Assembly: GCA_903813345.2 (NCBI GenBank) | Contig: CAIIXF020000008.1 | Coordinates: 29,202,005 to 29,266,004 of the forward strand | Direction of reading: 5' to 3' | DNA from: Owenia fusiformis | Taxonomy: Eukaryota; Annelida; Polychaeta; Sabellida; Oweniidae | DNA length: 64,000 nucleotides | Part shown: positions 1 through 12,505 of the stretch, piece after piece | Layout of the letters: each line of letters begins with the position of its first letter | Numbering within the stretch: the stretch's first letter is position 1 | Notes under the pieces: generated by a model | Seen by the model: only the letters and a program-made list of their open reading frames with translations | The model's database searches: none | Told to the model about the DNA's origin: nothing | Translations under genes and position numbers: made by a program

Positions 1-644
1 TAACCGTCATGTACAAAGTACAAAATACATTTTGAAAATATGAGATGAAGACACTCGCAAAGCGGTATATATAATACTTGTCTTAAACCCATTCATTTTG
101 AATGATGCTGTAGGTGTTTGGGGATGTGACCAACACAAGCTTAGCTTAAAGTATGCAATAATATACACAATAGTGTGCAATACATTTTTATTATGTGTTT
201 TTCATGAGTAAACACTGGAATAGCTACATGTACATGTACATAATGTAAATGTAAAATCTAAAACCTAAAGTAAGAACAAGAACGCTTTCAAGACAGATTT
301 AAAAGCATTTTGAAAATGAGACATGTAAAATCGTAAAATATATTAAAGAGGCTTTTGTTTGAAGACAACATTTGGTTTAAGCATGGGCTCTATCAGATTT
401 ATATATGAACGAATCTGTTCCTTACATTTATGTTTTGTAATTTAAACTAAACAGAGTATCAAGTTTTTTGATAATTGCTAGGTTGGTTGGGTTTAACGTT
501 TAATAAATGTTAATTTTGTTATAACATTATAAACTTGCTACTATAAATTAAATAAATAAAAACAAACGAACATATGCAGTAACATCCTTCCATTTATAAC
601 CATGACGTCTGCTAGATGGCTATGTATTGTGTTCAGTTTTCCAG
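1..644. other. AT-rich non-coding sequence
   Basis: No exon, repeat or RNA gene was recognised here. The stretch is AT-rich with a few CATGTA runs. It ends in a pyrimidine-rich tract and TTTTCCAG at about 637-644, which could be the acceptor of the candidate exon that follows. Confidence 0.4.
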
Positions 645-823
645 AAGGTATGCTAGAATATATTTTGACCCAATAAATAATCACCATAATAGCATCACGC
701 TGTTGTACTCTGACATGCCGTTTGAAATACTGACAAACGGCACTCCTACTAGAATATTATATCAAAATGGCAAGCGTGTAGGACCGGTTCCCAAAAAGAT
801 ACAAAACCCTGAGAACACACAAG
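645..823 (+). CDS. Candidate 5' exon of the fuseless-like gene (tentative)
   Basis: The frame is open from an ATG at 616 (a stop codon sits just before it, at 613) to a donor AAG|GTTAGT after 823. An acceptor-like TTTTCCAG ends at 644, so the exon may start at 645 or the ATG may be the true start. The peptide is polar, with no domain I recognise. It ends in phase 1, which fits the exon at 1944-1999, and that exon ends in phase 0, which fits 2692. This chain of phases is the only support that the exon belongs to the fusl gene. It could also be a chance open frame. Confidence 0.3.
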
Positions 824-1943
824 GTTAGTTTCGTTCATTGCCAAGACCAATACGTGTGCAAAATAGACTTCTGAGTGCAATCATTAGTGATTTTCAAATC
901 ACCTCTTCTGCACTAAGGTTCTAACATACCATTGGAAAGCTGAGAGTGCCAGCTTTACGTATCTAACCTTCGAATTCTTACTTTATGCCGAATTTTACCC
1001 CTTACCCGGATCAAAAGTTGTAAGCCCGGAAAAAACATTAAATGTTTTTTTGCAGCCCGGAAAGAATATCAGAATCTGTAAAATGAAATGTAATATTTTG
1101 TTATGGTTTCCGTTTTTGTGACAGCGGTTGGTGTCCTGCGGCTGGCGTCCGGCGGTTGATGGTTGGCGTCTGTAACAAATTCTTACAACTTCCAGTAACT
1201 TACGAATACTGTTTAGACTGACTTTAACTTTTTTCAAAATCATCTTCAAGTTCTTTGAAGTGCAATAGACAGTTTACCTTCAATGACCTTCTCAAGGTCA
1301 AAAAGGTATCTTTTCAACTTGCTTCAAAATGACCTTTTTTCAAAATCATCTACAAATTCTCAGAAGTTCAAATCTTACTTCAGATTTGAGATGTGTCCCT
1401 CAATTGCCCTCTCGAGGTCAAAAGAGATTCTTTCTGTACCGCAACCTGTCCAGACTGACACAGATTTGGAGTCGGGTGGTGGTATACACATTGTGGTAGC
1501 CATAACAGAACGTTTTTGAAAACTTTATAACGCTACTCAAAGCCAGAAATCACTAAATTACAGAGCGAAATAAAACGCTTAGCTTAAGAAATCCAATCAT
1601 AAATCTTAAAGACACTATATCAGTGTGTATGTATTTTATTCATCAAATAAAAATATGTGATTTACTATTTAGGACAATTAAGAGGCCAAAAAGCTTTGCT
1701 GTGACTAAGCTCTTAATGCCGAATAAGCTGTCTGGTTAGGGGGTTGTTATTATGAAATTAATCATATCAAACAATCGAATATGTTCACGTTTCATCAATT
1801 CGCTTAACGTCCTCAGCAACACCCGATGACGTGTTGAACTTTGAATTAGATATTTCAAATATTGCACATAGGATTCATTTGTACTGATGCCCTATGGTTT
1901 ACATGTGAAACATTTATTTTATTTTCACTCATTTCTCCTCTAG
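824..1943. other. Putative intron with low-complexity patches
   Basis: About 1125-1180 carries GGTTG/GGCGTCC repeats. About 1280-1430 carries repeated AAGGTCAAAA and CAAAATCATCT words, looking like an old repeat. No coding signal was seen. Confidence 0.4.
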
Positions 1944-1999
1944 GAAGGCCAAGCCAATTCAATGACAGACACTACGGGCACAAACACAATTCAAATCAG
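1944..1999 (+). CDS. Candidate short exon upstream of the fuseless core (tentative)
   Basis: A 56-base segment lies between an acceptor (TTCTCCTCTAG, ending at 1943) and a donor (CAG|GTACTG). Entered in phase 1 from the exon ending at 823, it reads GRPSQFNDRHYGHKHNSNQ and leaves in phase 0, directly compatible with the segment starting at 2692. The peptide is polar and histidine/asparagine-rich, as expected of a cytoplasmic N-terminus. The evidence is only splice sites and phase; transcripts would decide. Confidence 0.3.
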
Positions 2000-2691
2000 G
2001 TACTGCTGTGCCTTTATTGTGCTTGTTCTTATGTATTGTACTTGATCCATCTTTATACCTGACTTTAAAATGTCTTTGTCCGTTGACTAGGTATATTTTG
2101 TATTTCAAATTGAGAGGAAGGGTGAGTAAAGGAAGATGGGCTAATCTATATGTTTATCATACTGTTTATGAATTTGTTTAACAATAGCAAAAATGTCCAC
2201 TGTACACCATTCTGAAAAGGATTATTGGGAAGTATTTTGTCCAGGCATTTTAAGTATGATTCTAACATCTGCAATCCTCAAGTTATCGTAAATCCTTCTT
2301 AAAACACATTAATACCCGTGCAAAATAATTGAACGTGTACTTGCCACGTTCATTTGAAAATAAGAATTGAAATCAAAATATTCTGTTTAAGTCAATGCGC
2401 TATGTCTTAGAGGAAATTTATGTTCGTATAGTTTTAGGAATTTAAAATCACATTTTTGATATATTCATTAAACAACGACGTCTGACTGAATATCTTTTAG
2501 AAGGGACTTGTCACTGGTCTATTACTTCATAGGAGCTCATTATTTTATTCATACGAATACAATTTAAATCAAAGGGGACTGTTTGGAATATTCGAATTAC
2601 ATACAGGTCAGCTGGATGTGACAACACAAGTCTTAACTTGAGAAGATCATATGATCATCCACATGTTGCACGTAACACTATTCAAGTATAG
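2000..2691. other. Putative intron, no feature recognised
   Basis: AT-rich sequence with no repeat or exon recognised. It ends with ATTCAAGTATAG at 2691, a weak acceptor for the next exon. Confidence 0.35.
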
Positions 2692-3249
2692 TTGAAAAAG
2701 AAAGTTATAAGGTTACCTAAAATGGAATCGGAAAATAGAGGAAAAAGGGATTATCTACTTTTCGTTGTTGATGTCCTAATAAGTTGTGCTATTTTGACAC
2801 CGTTAAGTGTCGCTTTCTGGAGGGGCACATGGATGTTAATTAATTTTTATATTTTACCAAATGACGCTGAAATTAGAGGATGGTTGAATATCGGGATCGC
2901 TCTGGTCCTGATAACGGCCGCGTATTTCCTAGATGGAACATTCAAACACCACATTAAAAAGCTACAAATAAACAATAACTTTTGTAACAAAATTATCGTA
3001 GTTTTGTTTACTCGTGTTTACACATATGTGTTTGCTGTCAGCAACGTAAGTCACTGGACGGGGGTATGGGAACTTTGCACCATTTATCTTGGAAAAACCT
3101 GGTTGGGAACGATTATACCCGCATGCAGTGCCGCTGTTCTGCTGATGCTTTTGCGAGGGTACTGTAATGTGGTGCATTTCGTACCGTTGGGAATTGCCAG
3201 AGATGGAACTTCGTCGCATTTTAAATGCACGACGAGATTCAAAACAAAG
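2692..3249 (+). CDS. fusl: Fuseless-like membrane protein, exon with membrane segments 1-4
   Basis: This exon encodes the first half of an eight-pass membrane protein of the fuseless family. In Drosophila, fuseless acts at presynaptic terminals and is linked to calcium-channel placement; the role here is inferred from family only. The first in-frame ATG is at 2722. The frame is also open back to a possible acceptor at 2691, which would add LKKKVIRLPK. Numbering from the ATG, hydrophobic segments lie near residues 11-33, 52-70, 91-107 and 128-146. The first is followed by the family-typical WRGTW (W33) and a proline 9 residues later; a weaker HWTGVW follows segment 3. The exon ends AAG|GTGAGC in phase 0, after 176 codons from the ATG. 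No homologue search was run; the assignment rests on recognised sequence style and the repeated WRGxW motif. Confidence 0.75.
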
Positions 3250-3298
3250 GTGAGCTTGTACTTGGAATATGTAATTTCTTATTTAGCACTGTTATAAC

Positions 3299-3665
3299 AC
3301 TCTCATATTTCTCATTCCCTGATTGGTCTAGGTTCTACACGTGACCACGGCTGTACACATGACTGTGAAATATCAAATGATATTCATCAGTTACATCTTA
3401 GTCTAGTGTAATTTGTTTATATATCCCCGGGGTTTGAGTAAGTCAAGTGTATTTCTAATTAGGATTATTACATCACAGTCATATTTCTCATTCTCTGATT
3501 GGTCTGGGTTCTACCCGTGACTGGGCAATAAGAAGAGATATTCCACGGCTGTAAACATGATTATGAAATATCAAATGATATTCACCAGGGCTCTTCAGTA
3601 ACATCTTAGTCTAATGTAATTCTTTTTATATATCCCCGGGGGTTTGAGAGTAGTCAGTTGTAATT
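3299..3665. repeat. Two tandem copies of a ~180-bp unit
   Basis: The unit beginning near 3299 (CATATTTCTCATTCCCTGAT) recurs near 3478. Each copy continues through CATGANTNTGAAATATCAAA and ends in TATATATCCCCGGGG followed by GTTTGAG. The pair sits just after the exon 2692-3249 donor. Confidence 0.7.
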
Positions 3666-3733
3666 TTGATTTTACTCTTAGTACGTACTTTATTTGCAGC
3701 TTGACAGTGACTGTATATGAAACAAATATTATA

Positions 3734-3870
3734 GGAATATCCTATGGTTTTGAAGAAATATCATTTATATCCATGAGTGGATATTGATATCTTCATGAGT
3801 GAGCGCAGCGACTGAGTAAAGATATTTGTATCCATGAGTGGATACAATTGATATTTTTGAAAACCCATGG
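3734..3870. repeat. Foldback repeat with ATCCATGAGTGGAT palindromes
   Basis: The palindrome ATCCATGAGTGGAT occurs twice around a loop containing GAGCGCAGCGACTGAG. The same architecture, with loop GAGCGAGCGTAGCGAG, recurs at 63570-63711, so this is a dispersed foldback family. Confidence 0.6.
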
Positions 3871-3899
3871 GATTGTCCGTTTATCCCATGGGAAATCAT

Positions 3900-4400
3900 C
3901 ATCAGCGAAAAAAGTTGAAAAATATAATTTGAGAAAAAATTTGAAAATATAATTGAAAAAATTGTGAAAAATTGTTGAAATTTTTGGGGAAATTTTGAAA
4001 ATCTTTTTAAATATTTTTGAAAATAATTAAAAAATGTAAAAATAATTTTTTTTTTAAATTCGAAACCATCGAATATCACTTTTAAAACCATCGAATATCA
4101 CTTTTTAAGACGTGATATTCGATTGTTTAAAAGTGATATTCGATGGTTTGCGAATTTTATGCTAAAATATGATATCTAAATCCACATATCAAATATATCT
4201 TCATGTGATATTCGATCTATATCCTTGCAACCATGGGATAATTAATTATATTTAAGAAATATAGACCGAAGGGCATATATAATATCAATGAATGAATGCC
4301 GCAGGGCTAGGCACAAATATGAAGGGAGTGAGGGGTTCGAAAACTTTGGTGCCTAGCCCTTAGGTATTCATTACTCGATATAATACCAGATCTGAGGTCT
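3900..4400. repeat. A-rich tract, hairpin at 4058-4158 and inverted CTAGGCAC words
   Basis: 3900-4050 is a low-complexity GAAAAATTTG tract. 4058-4158 is a near-perfect hairpin built on AAACCATCGAATATCACTTT and its reverse complement. 4300-4370 contains GGGCTAGGCAC and its inverse GTGCCTAGCCC, about 40 bases apart. 4400-5426 holds nothing I recognise. Confidence 0.6.
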
Positions 4401-5426
4401 ATATTACGATTCGAACATGAAAACTCACCAACATTTTTCGAATTTCGGTTAATATCCGTGGCACATTCACAAGATACTATAGTAATATTCCACTAGCACC
4501 TCGGGCTTCGTGAAATATCATTTACTACATAGTTTTACTTTTAATATCTTGAAACAATCTTTCCATCTTTTATTAGAACACTCCTTGAGTTGGGAAATGG
4601 AACCACGATTTTTAATTCGTCAATAAGGAAAATTTATCGACACGCTTGCGTTACAACATTGGCCCTTCTTGACACTAGAAGGATATCTTCAATTTAATAT
4701 TAGCGTTATTTGTTAAAATATGGAAATAACGACCTTTCACTTCTACAAAGTAACAGAATTTTTAAATAACATATCCTAGAAAATATCGGATAAGGACAAT
4801 GAGCACCCTCCACGTTTTTCTCTCACACTCCCTTCCTAATTAACTCTCATTGTACAAGCAATGACACGACATTCGACACAGTTTGACTCAGTCTTGTTTG
4901 TGTATCTCGTTTTTTAAGAAAGTTATCTTAATCTGTATGTTGGCAAAAATATAAGTTACGTTAATAGGGTTAGGTAAAAAGTGATTAATAAAATACGACT
5001 TAAAAAGCTTGAGTTGATGCAGAACGATTCTAAATTCATCATTCAAAGCGCATACCATTCACTGTAAGGGATCTTAAACGATACTTCAGTTAAAACCTTA
5101 TAATAAGATATGAATATTTCCAATAGTAGAAATATTCATTTGATTCATAGTTCAATCGGGTAGTTTACTTAAAACATTTAATGGAACTTTATACCATTTT
5201 ATATAATTCCTTATGTAGGAACTTCTACCAGTAATGTGGTCAATATTTTTATTTCAAAGCCATTCGATTGGCATATGGCACATTATTATGGCAGTATATT
5301 TTCTTATTTTGATATGAAAGGTTTATACCAGTTCATGATAATTAAATAACTCAAGATGATGTAAACAGTACCTCACTATTCAAAATGTGTATGGTACCAA
5401 TTTATTTTATGTGTCAGAAATATATA

Positions 5427-5906
5427 CCGGATTTTCTCGCATATAAGCCCTGGGCGTATAACTGACAGAAGGGGTAATTTCGTCTGTTATTTTACCTCTT
5501 ATTTTTCGCCCATGGGCGTATAAGTGTACTACTTTCGATTTTTGGCCCAGTGGGCGTAAAAGTGAGAAGAGCTGATGAATACAATGGACTACCGTACCTA
5601 CTGTTGTAGTCCTACCGCATGTTTTGTAAGAATTATAAAGGAAATGTCACCTACAACCTTGGAATTAATGTTGAAACAAAGTAACAACCGAACGATCCAC
5701 CACTGCCACTTACGGCACAGCGTTGAACTTAATGTTGAAACAAAGTAACGACAGAACGATCTGCCAGTGACAAAATACTCTTGAATTTATTAAAAAAAAT
5801 TAATAAATAGTCATTTTTTATAGGCCCATGGGCGTATAAGCGTACTACATTCGATTTTTGGCCCATGGGCCTAAATTTAGGGGGGCGTATATGCGAGAAA
5901 ATCCGG
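5427..5906. mobile_element. Foldback MITE, family A copy 1, with TA duplication
   Basis: The terminal inverted repeat begins CCGGATTTTCTCGCATATA and ends with its reverse complement; TA flanks both sides (5425-5426 and 5907-5908). Internal CCCATGGGCGTATAAG and its inverse continue the foldback. No ORF is present. TA duplications fit Tc1/mariner-type mobilisation. A second copy lies at 13761-14169 in opposite orientation. Confidence 0.8.
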
Positions 5907-6054
5907 TAATGTATTCAGATCATCGTTACGGGTTACCCCCTTATATCACATACAACTAGTTCTCAACCGATCTTTCCAGTCACGCATAGTCTTCAACACG
6001 TAATAGAGACTTTACGCTAGTGATGTTTTTCACAACGTAACCGTGAACGCAAAG

Positions 6055-9000
6055 TCAATAGAGAGGTTTCGCAAAACGAATTAGCTAAAACGTATCCGCA
6101 TCCGTATCTCGTTACGTTTACGGATACGTATTTCGATAATTTTCGTTTCGCAGTTCGTTTTTTGAATTACGTAATTATAAACGCATCTCAATCCGTGTTT
6201 AAAAGTCGTGAAAACTAGGGTCAAATAAAAGGCTTCATCTGCACTACGATTTCAAAACACCATTGGGAGTGTCAGCTTTCAGAATCACAACTCCAAAAGT
6301 ATTTTTGGTGAGTGCAAAAATACATATTAACCCTTTCATTCCTAAGGTGTCATTTATTAATTTCATGACATCAATTTCAAAATGAAGAATATCCTTTAGG
6401 CCAGAAAAGATTATTTCTCGGTTTACAATAACCAATTCAGTGTCAAATTATACCTTTGGGAATATTTAAGGGTTTGAAAACAGATAGGCTGAATAGTGGT
6501 CATTAAGTGACGTGCAGTGACTGCATTATGCCACAAAATGCGTAAACATTTCTAAAAATCACTTGCCATACTGCACATGGACCTTTAATTTCATGTTTTT
6601 GCAGCTGTATATTTTGGTAATAATTCAAGATCAAAAAATAAAATAAAATAGCGACTTGGCAAGCCCAAGGCATTCGGAAACCATACGTTTTCACATAAGC
6701 CACCCCTCTTTCCTCATACATGGGCTTTAGTTGAAAACCCATGCCTCATATAAACTAAGGAGGGGAACAAAGTAACATATTTGATCATAGAAAGCGACAC
6801 AAATATATCACTTATGCAATAAAAGTATGTTTTGTATGAGAAATCAACAAAAAATATATTATGTAAAAAGATAAATTAGCATTGTTTTTCTTGAATTCAT
6901 TGAACAACAGGGGACCAACTCATCAGAGAATGACGCGAAGCTAACGCCTACCATGCCAGTTGAATATCTCACCATCATAATACCCTATATCCTCTTTGGG
7001 GTCTACATAGAATCAACTGATAAACCAACAACATAATACCCTAAACCGGCCATTTGTTTCTTATCCCAATAAACACCACAGCCTGATTGGACACAGCCCA
7101 CAACTCGACATATATAACCTATTACAACCAAACACAACCTAGATCACCAATCATGCAACAGTACAATAGAACATAACCCAGTGTCAAAATACTCAGAACA
7201 CAATATAGCATAACCCAGCATCAAAGCCAGCATGGCGCAACCTGACTTACAACCACCAAAACACAACCAACTGTCAGATTAACACAATATGTCACAACCC
7301 AATAACAAGACAACAAAGACAAACACAACCAATTGTTGAATTAACTCAACACAATTGTGCACAATCCAACACTAAACAATAAAAACACAATCAGGCACAA
7401 CCAATAAAACACAACTAAACTAACAACCATGAAAACACATCGAACTGTGAAATTATCAACACACAATTTGGCACAACCCAATGTTAAACCAACAAAAGCA
7501 AACACAGCCCATTGTTCAAGTAACACAACAATTTTTCAAAACCCAAAACCAAACAATCAAAACAAAATCAGGCACAGGCAAAAAACACATTATAATTGTA
7601 ATACCGAGATACACAACTAACTTGGACTAACCCAATTGGAGACAACGCCAATCACACAACACAATCAGACAAAACAAGATACCTCACCCGACTAGCCACA
7701 ACCAGCTAGCCAACCAACAGAACATATTCACAAGAGAAAACAACCCATTATAAGATTAACATAACACAATGGGACACAACCCGATACTAAACCACCAGAC
7801 TAGCAACCATCAAAAGAGAACCTAGTCTCAAACGTACACAACACATTTCGGCAAAACCTATACCTACTTGACACTAACCCACCATTACACAACCAGGCTT
7901 AGTCAAATACTCAATCGATTTACTCAACCCATCAAAACACAATCAGGCACAACCAATAAACCACAACGAAACGTTGATACCGATTTACTCAACTAAGTTA
8001 TTCCAACTGGAGACAATCGCACAAAACTATCGGGGACAACCCGATATCTGCTGAATATATACAACTGAACTGAATATAATTACAACCCCCCTTCCCTATC
8101 ATCACAAGGCTGCTAATGAAGAACACATCATGGACCACTACCCAAGAGTTAGGAACATCTGGGGCCCCTACCGTGACTCATATGTAAGAGAGAAAATCCG
8201 TTACAGGATCTTGATGTTAGGCCTGTCTTTACAAAAATGAAAATAGGAAATGATACGCCAATATCATCATCCTAGGATCAAAGAAATATACTCTACCTGT
8301 TACATAATCACTGACGGTGGTTCGGGGAAGCTTGGGCACTAAACTTTAGGGCACTAGTCTCCCTGGACCCCCAAACGAGGCCGCTTACTATTTGACATAG
8401 AACGCATGACTTGATGCGTGTTCAAGTCAACGGGAAGAAGTTACCTGGCTAGAAATTTTTTAAAATCATTCAGTTTTTCATCATACTGAGCACTTCTCGG
8501 GAGTTTTAAGCCAAAAATGCACCCCCCCTTGCCACAAGCTGGATACGGGCAAGAGTGATGCGGGGCGCCATCTTTAGACCCAATATCACTTTCATTGTCG
8601 AGGTCAGGAACAAGCTACTATACTCAAACTAAGCCCAAGACCCTGCTCTATATGAATTCGGAGCGTGACTTAAGGCACAAAATATATATTCAGGTGGCCT
8701 AGCTGCTAACCATTGGTTTGATGTCCCTAAGAAATTGACTACGGTATTACTATTGGCCCCAGAAACGATAGACCTTACATCTGCCTATTAGCAAATGTGA
8801 CTAAAGCTTTATTTGTAAAAATTGCAGGCCCATCGTTTATAATCAAATATATCGGCAGATAAGGCTATTACTTCATCAAAATTAGCACGACACACATGAT
8901 AACATATGTGTGTTACTAAAATTATACATTTAGGGAAAAATTTATCAAGATTTGAAGGACAAAATAGATACGGAGACAACTACGCACAGAAAGTGTTAGT

Positions 9001-9638
9001 TTACGTACTTTCGGTATTGCTGTTGGTATCACAAACGTATTGAGTACACTTTTACTCCATCGATACGTTACGGATTTTGATACGGGTAGCTAAAACGTTT
9101 TGCGAAACATGTACACTGTAATTATTGCAATACCATTCCATACAGTGTAAAATGAATTGAACATACCATTTGAAAAACTCGATTTATTTCAAACAATAAA
9201 CAAATTCATTCACCAAATTTTAGTCAAATTATACACAGCACACTGTGCTTGTTCATATAGTGATACCTTTAGAACTAAAAACAATAGAATCGAAGAGTAA
9301 AATCGGATACGTAAATGACCAACGTACAGTTGGGGACAAAAATAAATGACAGGTCGATTTTCGATCACCATTTCCTAATTATGGTGGTCTGAAAGCCCAT
9401 AATTTCCAATATTGTCTAGATATATATCCCTTAAAATTTGTATATTTTACATTTTGTATAATCTCATCCACTGATGTATGGCCTCTTGTAAATTCTCTTA
9501 TTTTTAACATGGGAAATCCTCACTTCAGCAAATCCACCTGTCATTTATTTATGTCCCCAACTGTACAAAAGCCTCATAAATACGTTACGGATACGGATCC
9601 GTGGAGCTAAAAAACGTTTTGCGAAACCTCTCTATTGA
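6055..9638. mobile_element. Large terminal-inverted-repeat element without ORF
   Basis: TCAATAGAGAGGTTTCGCAA at 6055 is matched by its exact reverse complement ending at 9638. The match runs 24 bases, then degenerates through GCTAAAACGTATCCG-like sequence. A third end-like copy lies near 9058-9110. The 3.6-kb interior holds no convincing ORF. 6240-6860 and 8100-9050 are featureless, and 6900-8070 is a CA-rich tract. No clear target duplication was found. Confidence 0.6.
6900..8070. repeat. G-poor degenerate ACAACCCA-rich tract
   Basis: About 1.2 kb in which words such as ACACAACC, AACCAATTGTT and GGCACAACC recur at irregular spacing, with strong strand asymmetry (few G on the plus strand). 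It reads as a decayed short tandem repeat. Open frames across it are low-complexity and not credible proteins. Confidence 0.6.
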
Positions 9639-10039
9639 ATCAATACAGTAACGTACATAGCGAGCATACAAAACAAGCGCTACTTCGTCTACTTCAGATC
9701 AGCTTCAGTTTCATGTTTAGAAGGGGAGATTTGCAATTTCAAGTTGCTGTCAACGGGAATCATAATACTCATGTCTATTGAATATTATGCTGGCAATTTT
9801 GATTTCAATGCACGCACGGTATACGCTTTCTGAAGAAAATGATGTGTGTCATCCATATTTTAGCTCCAAATATCTAACGAAACGAGTTTGTAAAATATGT
9901 ATCATGGAAAACCAGCTATATACTATAGGTCTGTGATTAGTTATTCAGGTTTTTTTAGGGGCTTACCAAAATTATCAAACATGACCGGATCTTGGTCAAA
10001 TTTTATACTTATGATGTATGAAAGATTTGTGACAAATTT

Positions 10040-12140
10040 TATTTGTTGTTGCTATGGTAACTATGTCTCTCTTGTTGCCATAGCAACGGTAATTTCAGCT
10101 GGTTGAGTCTACTGTAGACGCCCAAGATTACCATATTACTAAAATCTGACATCATATTTGGACTCAGCAGGTCAAAATTACCTGAAATTGAAATTTTCAT
10201 GAAAAAATTCAAATTTTATATAAAGATACAGCAGTTTATTTCTTACTATGCAGGTTTGTAAGGACCCATATAAAAAACTCAAATTTAGCAGTTTTTTGAA
10301 AATTAAAATAAATTAAATAGATAAATAAATGTTGTGCAACAGTATCAAATATTGTCAAATCTTCAACAACAACGATGTATGATGACCTCCAAACATTTCT
10401 TTATGGTTGTTGCTATGGTAACTATGTCCACCTTGTTGCCATAGCAACAGCAGTTTCAGTTGGTTTGGTCAACTGTAGACCTCTCGGATTATGTTATCTT
10501 TAAAATCTGACACTGTTTTTGGACTCAGCAGGTCATTTATACCTTGTATTGAAGTTTTCATAAAAATATTCACATTTGAGGAAAAGATACAGCATGTTAT
10601 TTCTTATTATACAGGTTTTTAAGGTATCGTATAAAAATATCAAAAGTGATTTTTAGAAAACAAAAACTAAATTAATTAATTGATAAATAGAAGTTGAGCA
10701 ACAGTATCATACATTGTTCAATTTTATTCACTTTTTTGACCAATGACGTTTGATAACATTCTAATATTTTTATTTGGCCATTTCTATGGTAACTTTGTCC
10801 ACTTGGTTGCCATAGCAACGACTGATTTAGTTGCCTTTCTCAACTGAAGACCTTTTGAATTATGTCCTTTCTAAAATCTGACACCATTTTTGGATTCAGC
10901 ATGTCATTTTTATCTATTACTGAGATGTTATAAACATATTTAGATTTTACAAAATTATATTACATGTTAAAGTTTACTACGCAGGTTGGTATTAGGAAAT
11001 AAGGATCTCTTTCAATACATTAATGACTTTAGAGAAAAAATAATGGATGGTGAGAAGAACCATCAAACACTGTTCGGTCTTAATCAATTTTTTTTCTGAT
11101 GATGTGTGATTACCTTTTCATATTTCTGCTTGATTGATGCTATGGCAACTACATGTATGTCCACTGTGTTGCCATAGCAACGATGAATAAAGGTGATTTT
11201 GTTCATTGTATAGCCGCAACTACAAGGTTACAGAAATATAACAATCTGACACCATATTTGGAATTAGTTAATCAAACTTACCTATTGAATATTCAAATAT
11301 GGAAACATTTTTTAAGATACTAACTTTTTACAGCATATTGATGGTTACTAAGAAAATTTAAACCTAGGAAATGACAACAATTTATGAACTTTAAACCGAA
11401 AAATTGAACAAAATATGTCTTTCAGATGTCATTAAACACTGCCAAAATCTCAAATTTCCGAGCCAACTTCATGTGATTACTGTATGACATATCTATTTTT
11501 GTTACTATGGAAACCAGATGTTGGGTTAACCATAGCAAGAGTTATTCAATGTGATTTGATCTCTTCTAGACACCCTGGATAATGCTATGATAAAATTCTA
11601 ACACTATATTTGGACTCAGCAGGTAACCTTTAATATAAATGTTCTAATATAGTATCATGAAGAGATACAACATGTCATTGGTTACCTTGTTGGTTTGAAG
11701 TTTGAAAATTACAAACCATTCAAATTGCTCAATTCAATAAATTTAAGAAAGTTCAGAAACTATAGATGGTAAGGAGCAGCCATCAAACATTGCATAATTA
11801 TAATACATCCATACTTTTGGCATTAAATAACTTTGATATTACTGATTTGCCGTTGCCATGGTAACCACTAACTTGTTTTACCATAGCAACCATTGTTTAA
11901 AGTTTTTTTTTTCATTGTAGACAAACTGGATTATAGTATCCTTAAAATCAGACACCATATTTGCAACCAAGGAAAAATTGTTCACCATTTTTTTTACAAA
12001 TATTCATAAATATGGATTATTTTGGGAGGGTTGAGGATTTTAATATACAGACACACAAATTAATCAATATTGTTTCATAATGCTTTGACATTTTTATTTT
12101 TATTGTTGCTGTTGTACCAAAGTCCCCACAGCAATAAGAA
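10040..12140. repeat. Tandem array (~360 bp period) carrying paired X-box-like palindromes
   Basis: Six recognisable units, plus a seventh decayed one, start their conserved core near 10048, 10409, 10780, 11136, 11501, 11852 and 12101. Each core has two palindromes 26 bp apart in the best copies: GTTGCTATGGTAAC then GTTGCCATAGCAAC. The second form is exact in units 1-4. Unit 6 has GTTGCCATGGTAAC. Downstream of each core, TCTGACACCATATTTGGACT and CAGCAGGTCA-like words recur, showing true unit homology. The palindromes match the RFX X-box consensus GTNRCC-N2-RGYAAC. The array is inside the 30.7-kb fusl intron. Confidence 0.8.
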
Positions 12141-12505
12141 GTTAATTTTTTGCTGTGCAGTGTGCACATCTTCAAACACCCAAGAAGTGTAAAATGCACA
12201 TAAAAGAGTTCAAGAACAAGCACTTACATTCACCAATGAATAGTTATACTTAAATTTTAACCAGTGTACAAGCACCAGCACAACTGTCGCCAGTATGAAA
12301 TAAATTATATAGATAAATCTTCTCAAGTTCACATGGTGTATATATTATATATCTATGTAAGATAAAAAATAATCAGTGTGGCTTAATGAATAAGAGTTGA
12401 TGAATAAAATTTATGAAACTGCATAACAAATATAAAACTCATCTGGATATAATAGGGTGAACTTTTACATACAATATCTTAAATACTCTTGTAGGAATCT
12501 AGCTA

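Noticed and set aside
7341-7620. Open frames in the CA-rich tract
   Set aside because: Low-complexity composition from the degenerate repeat gives open frames by chance.
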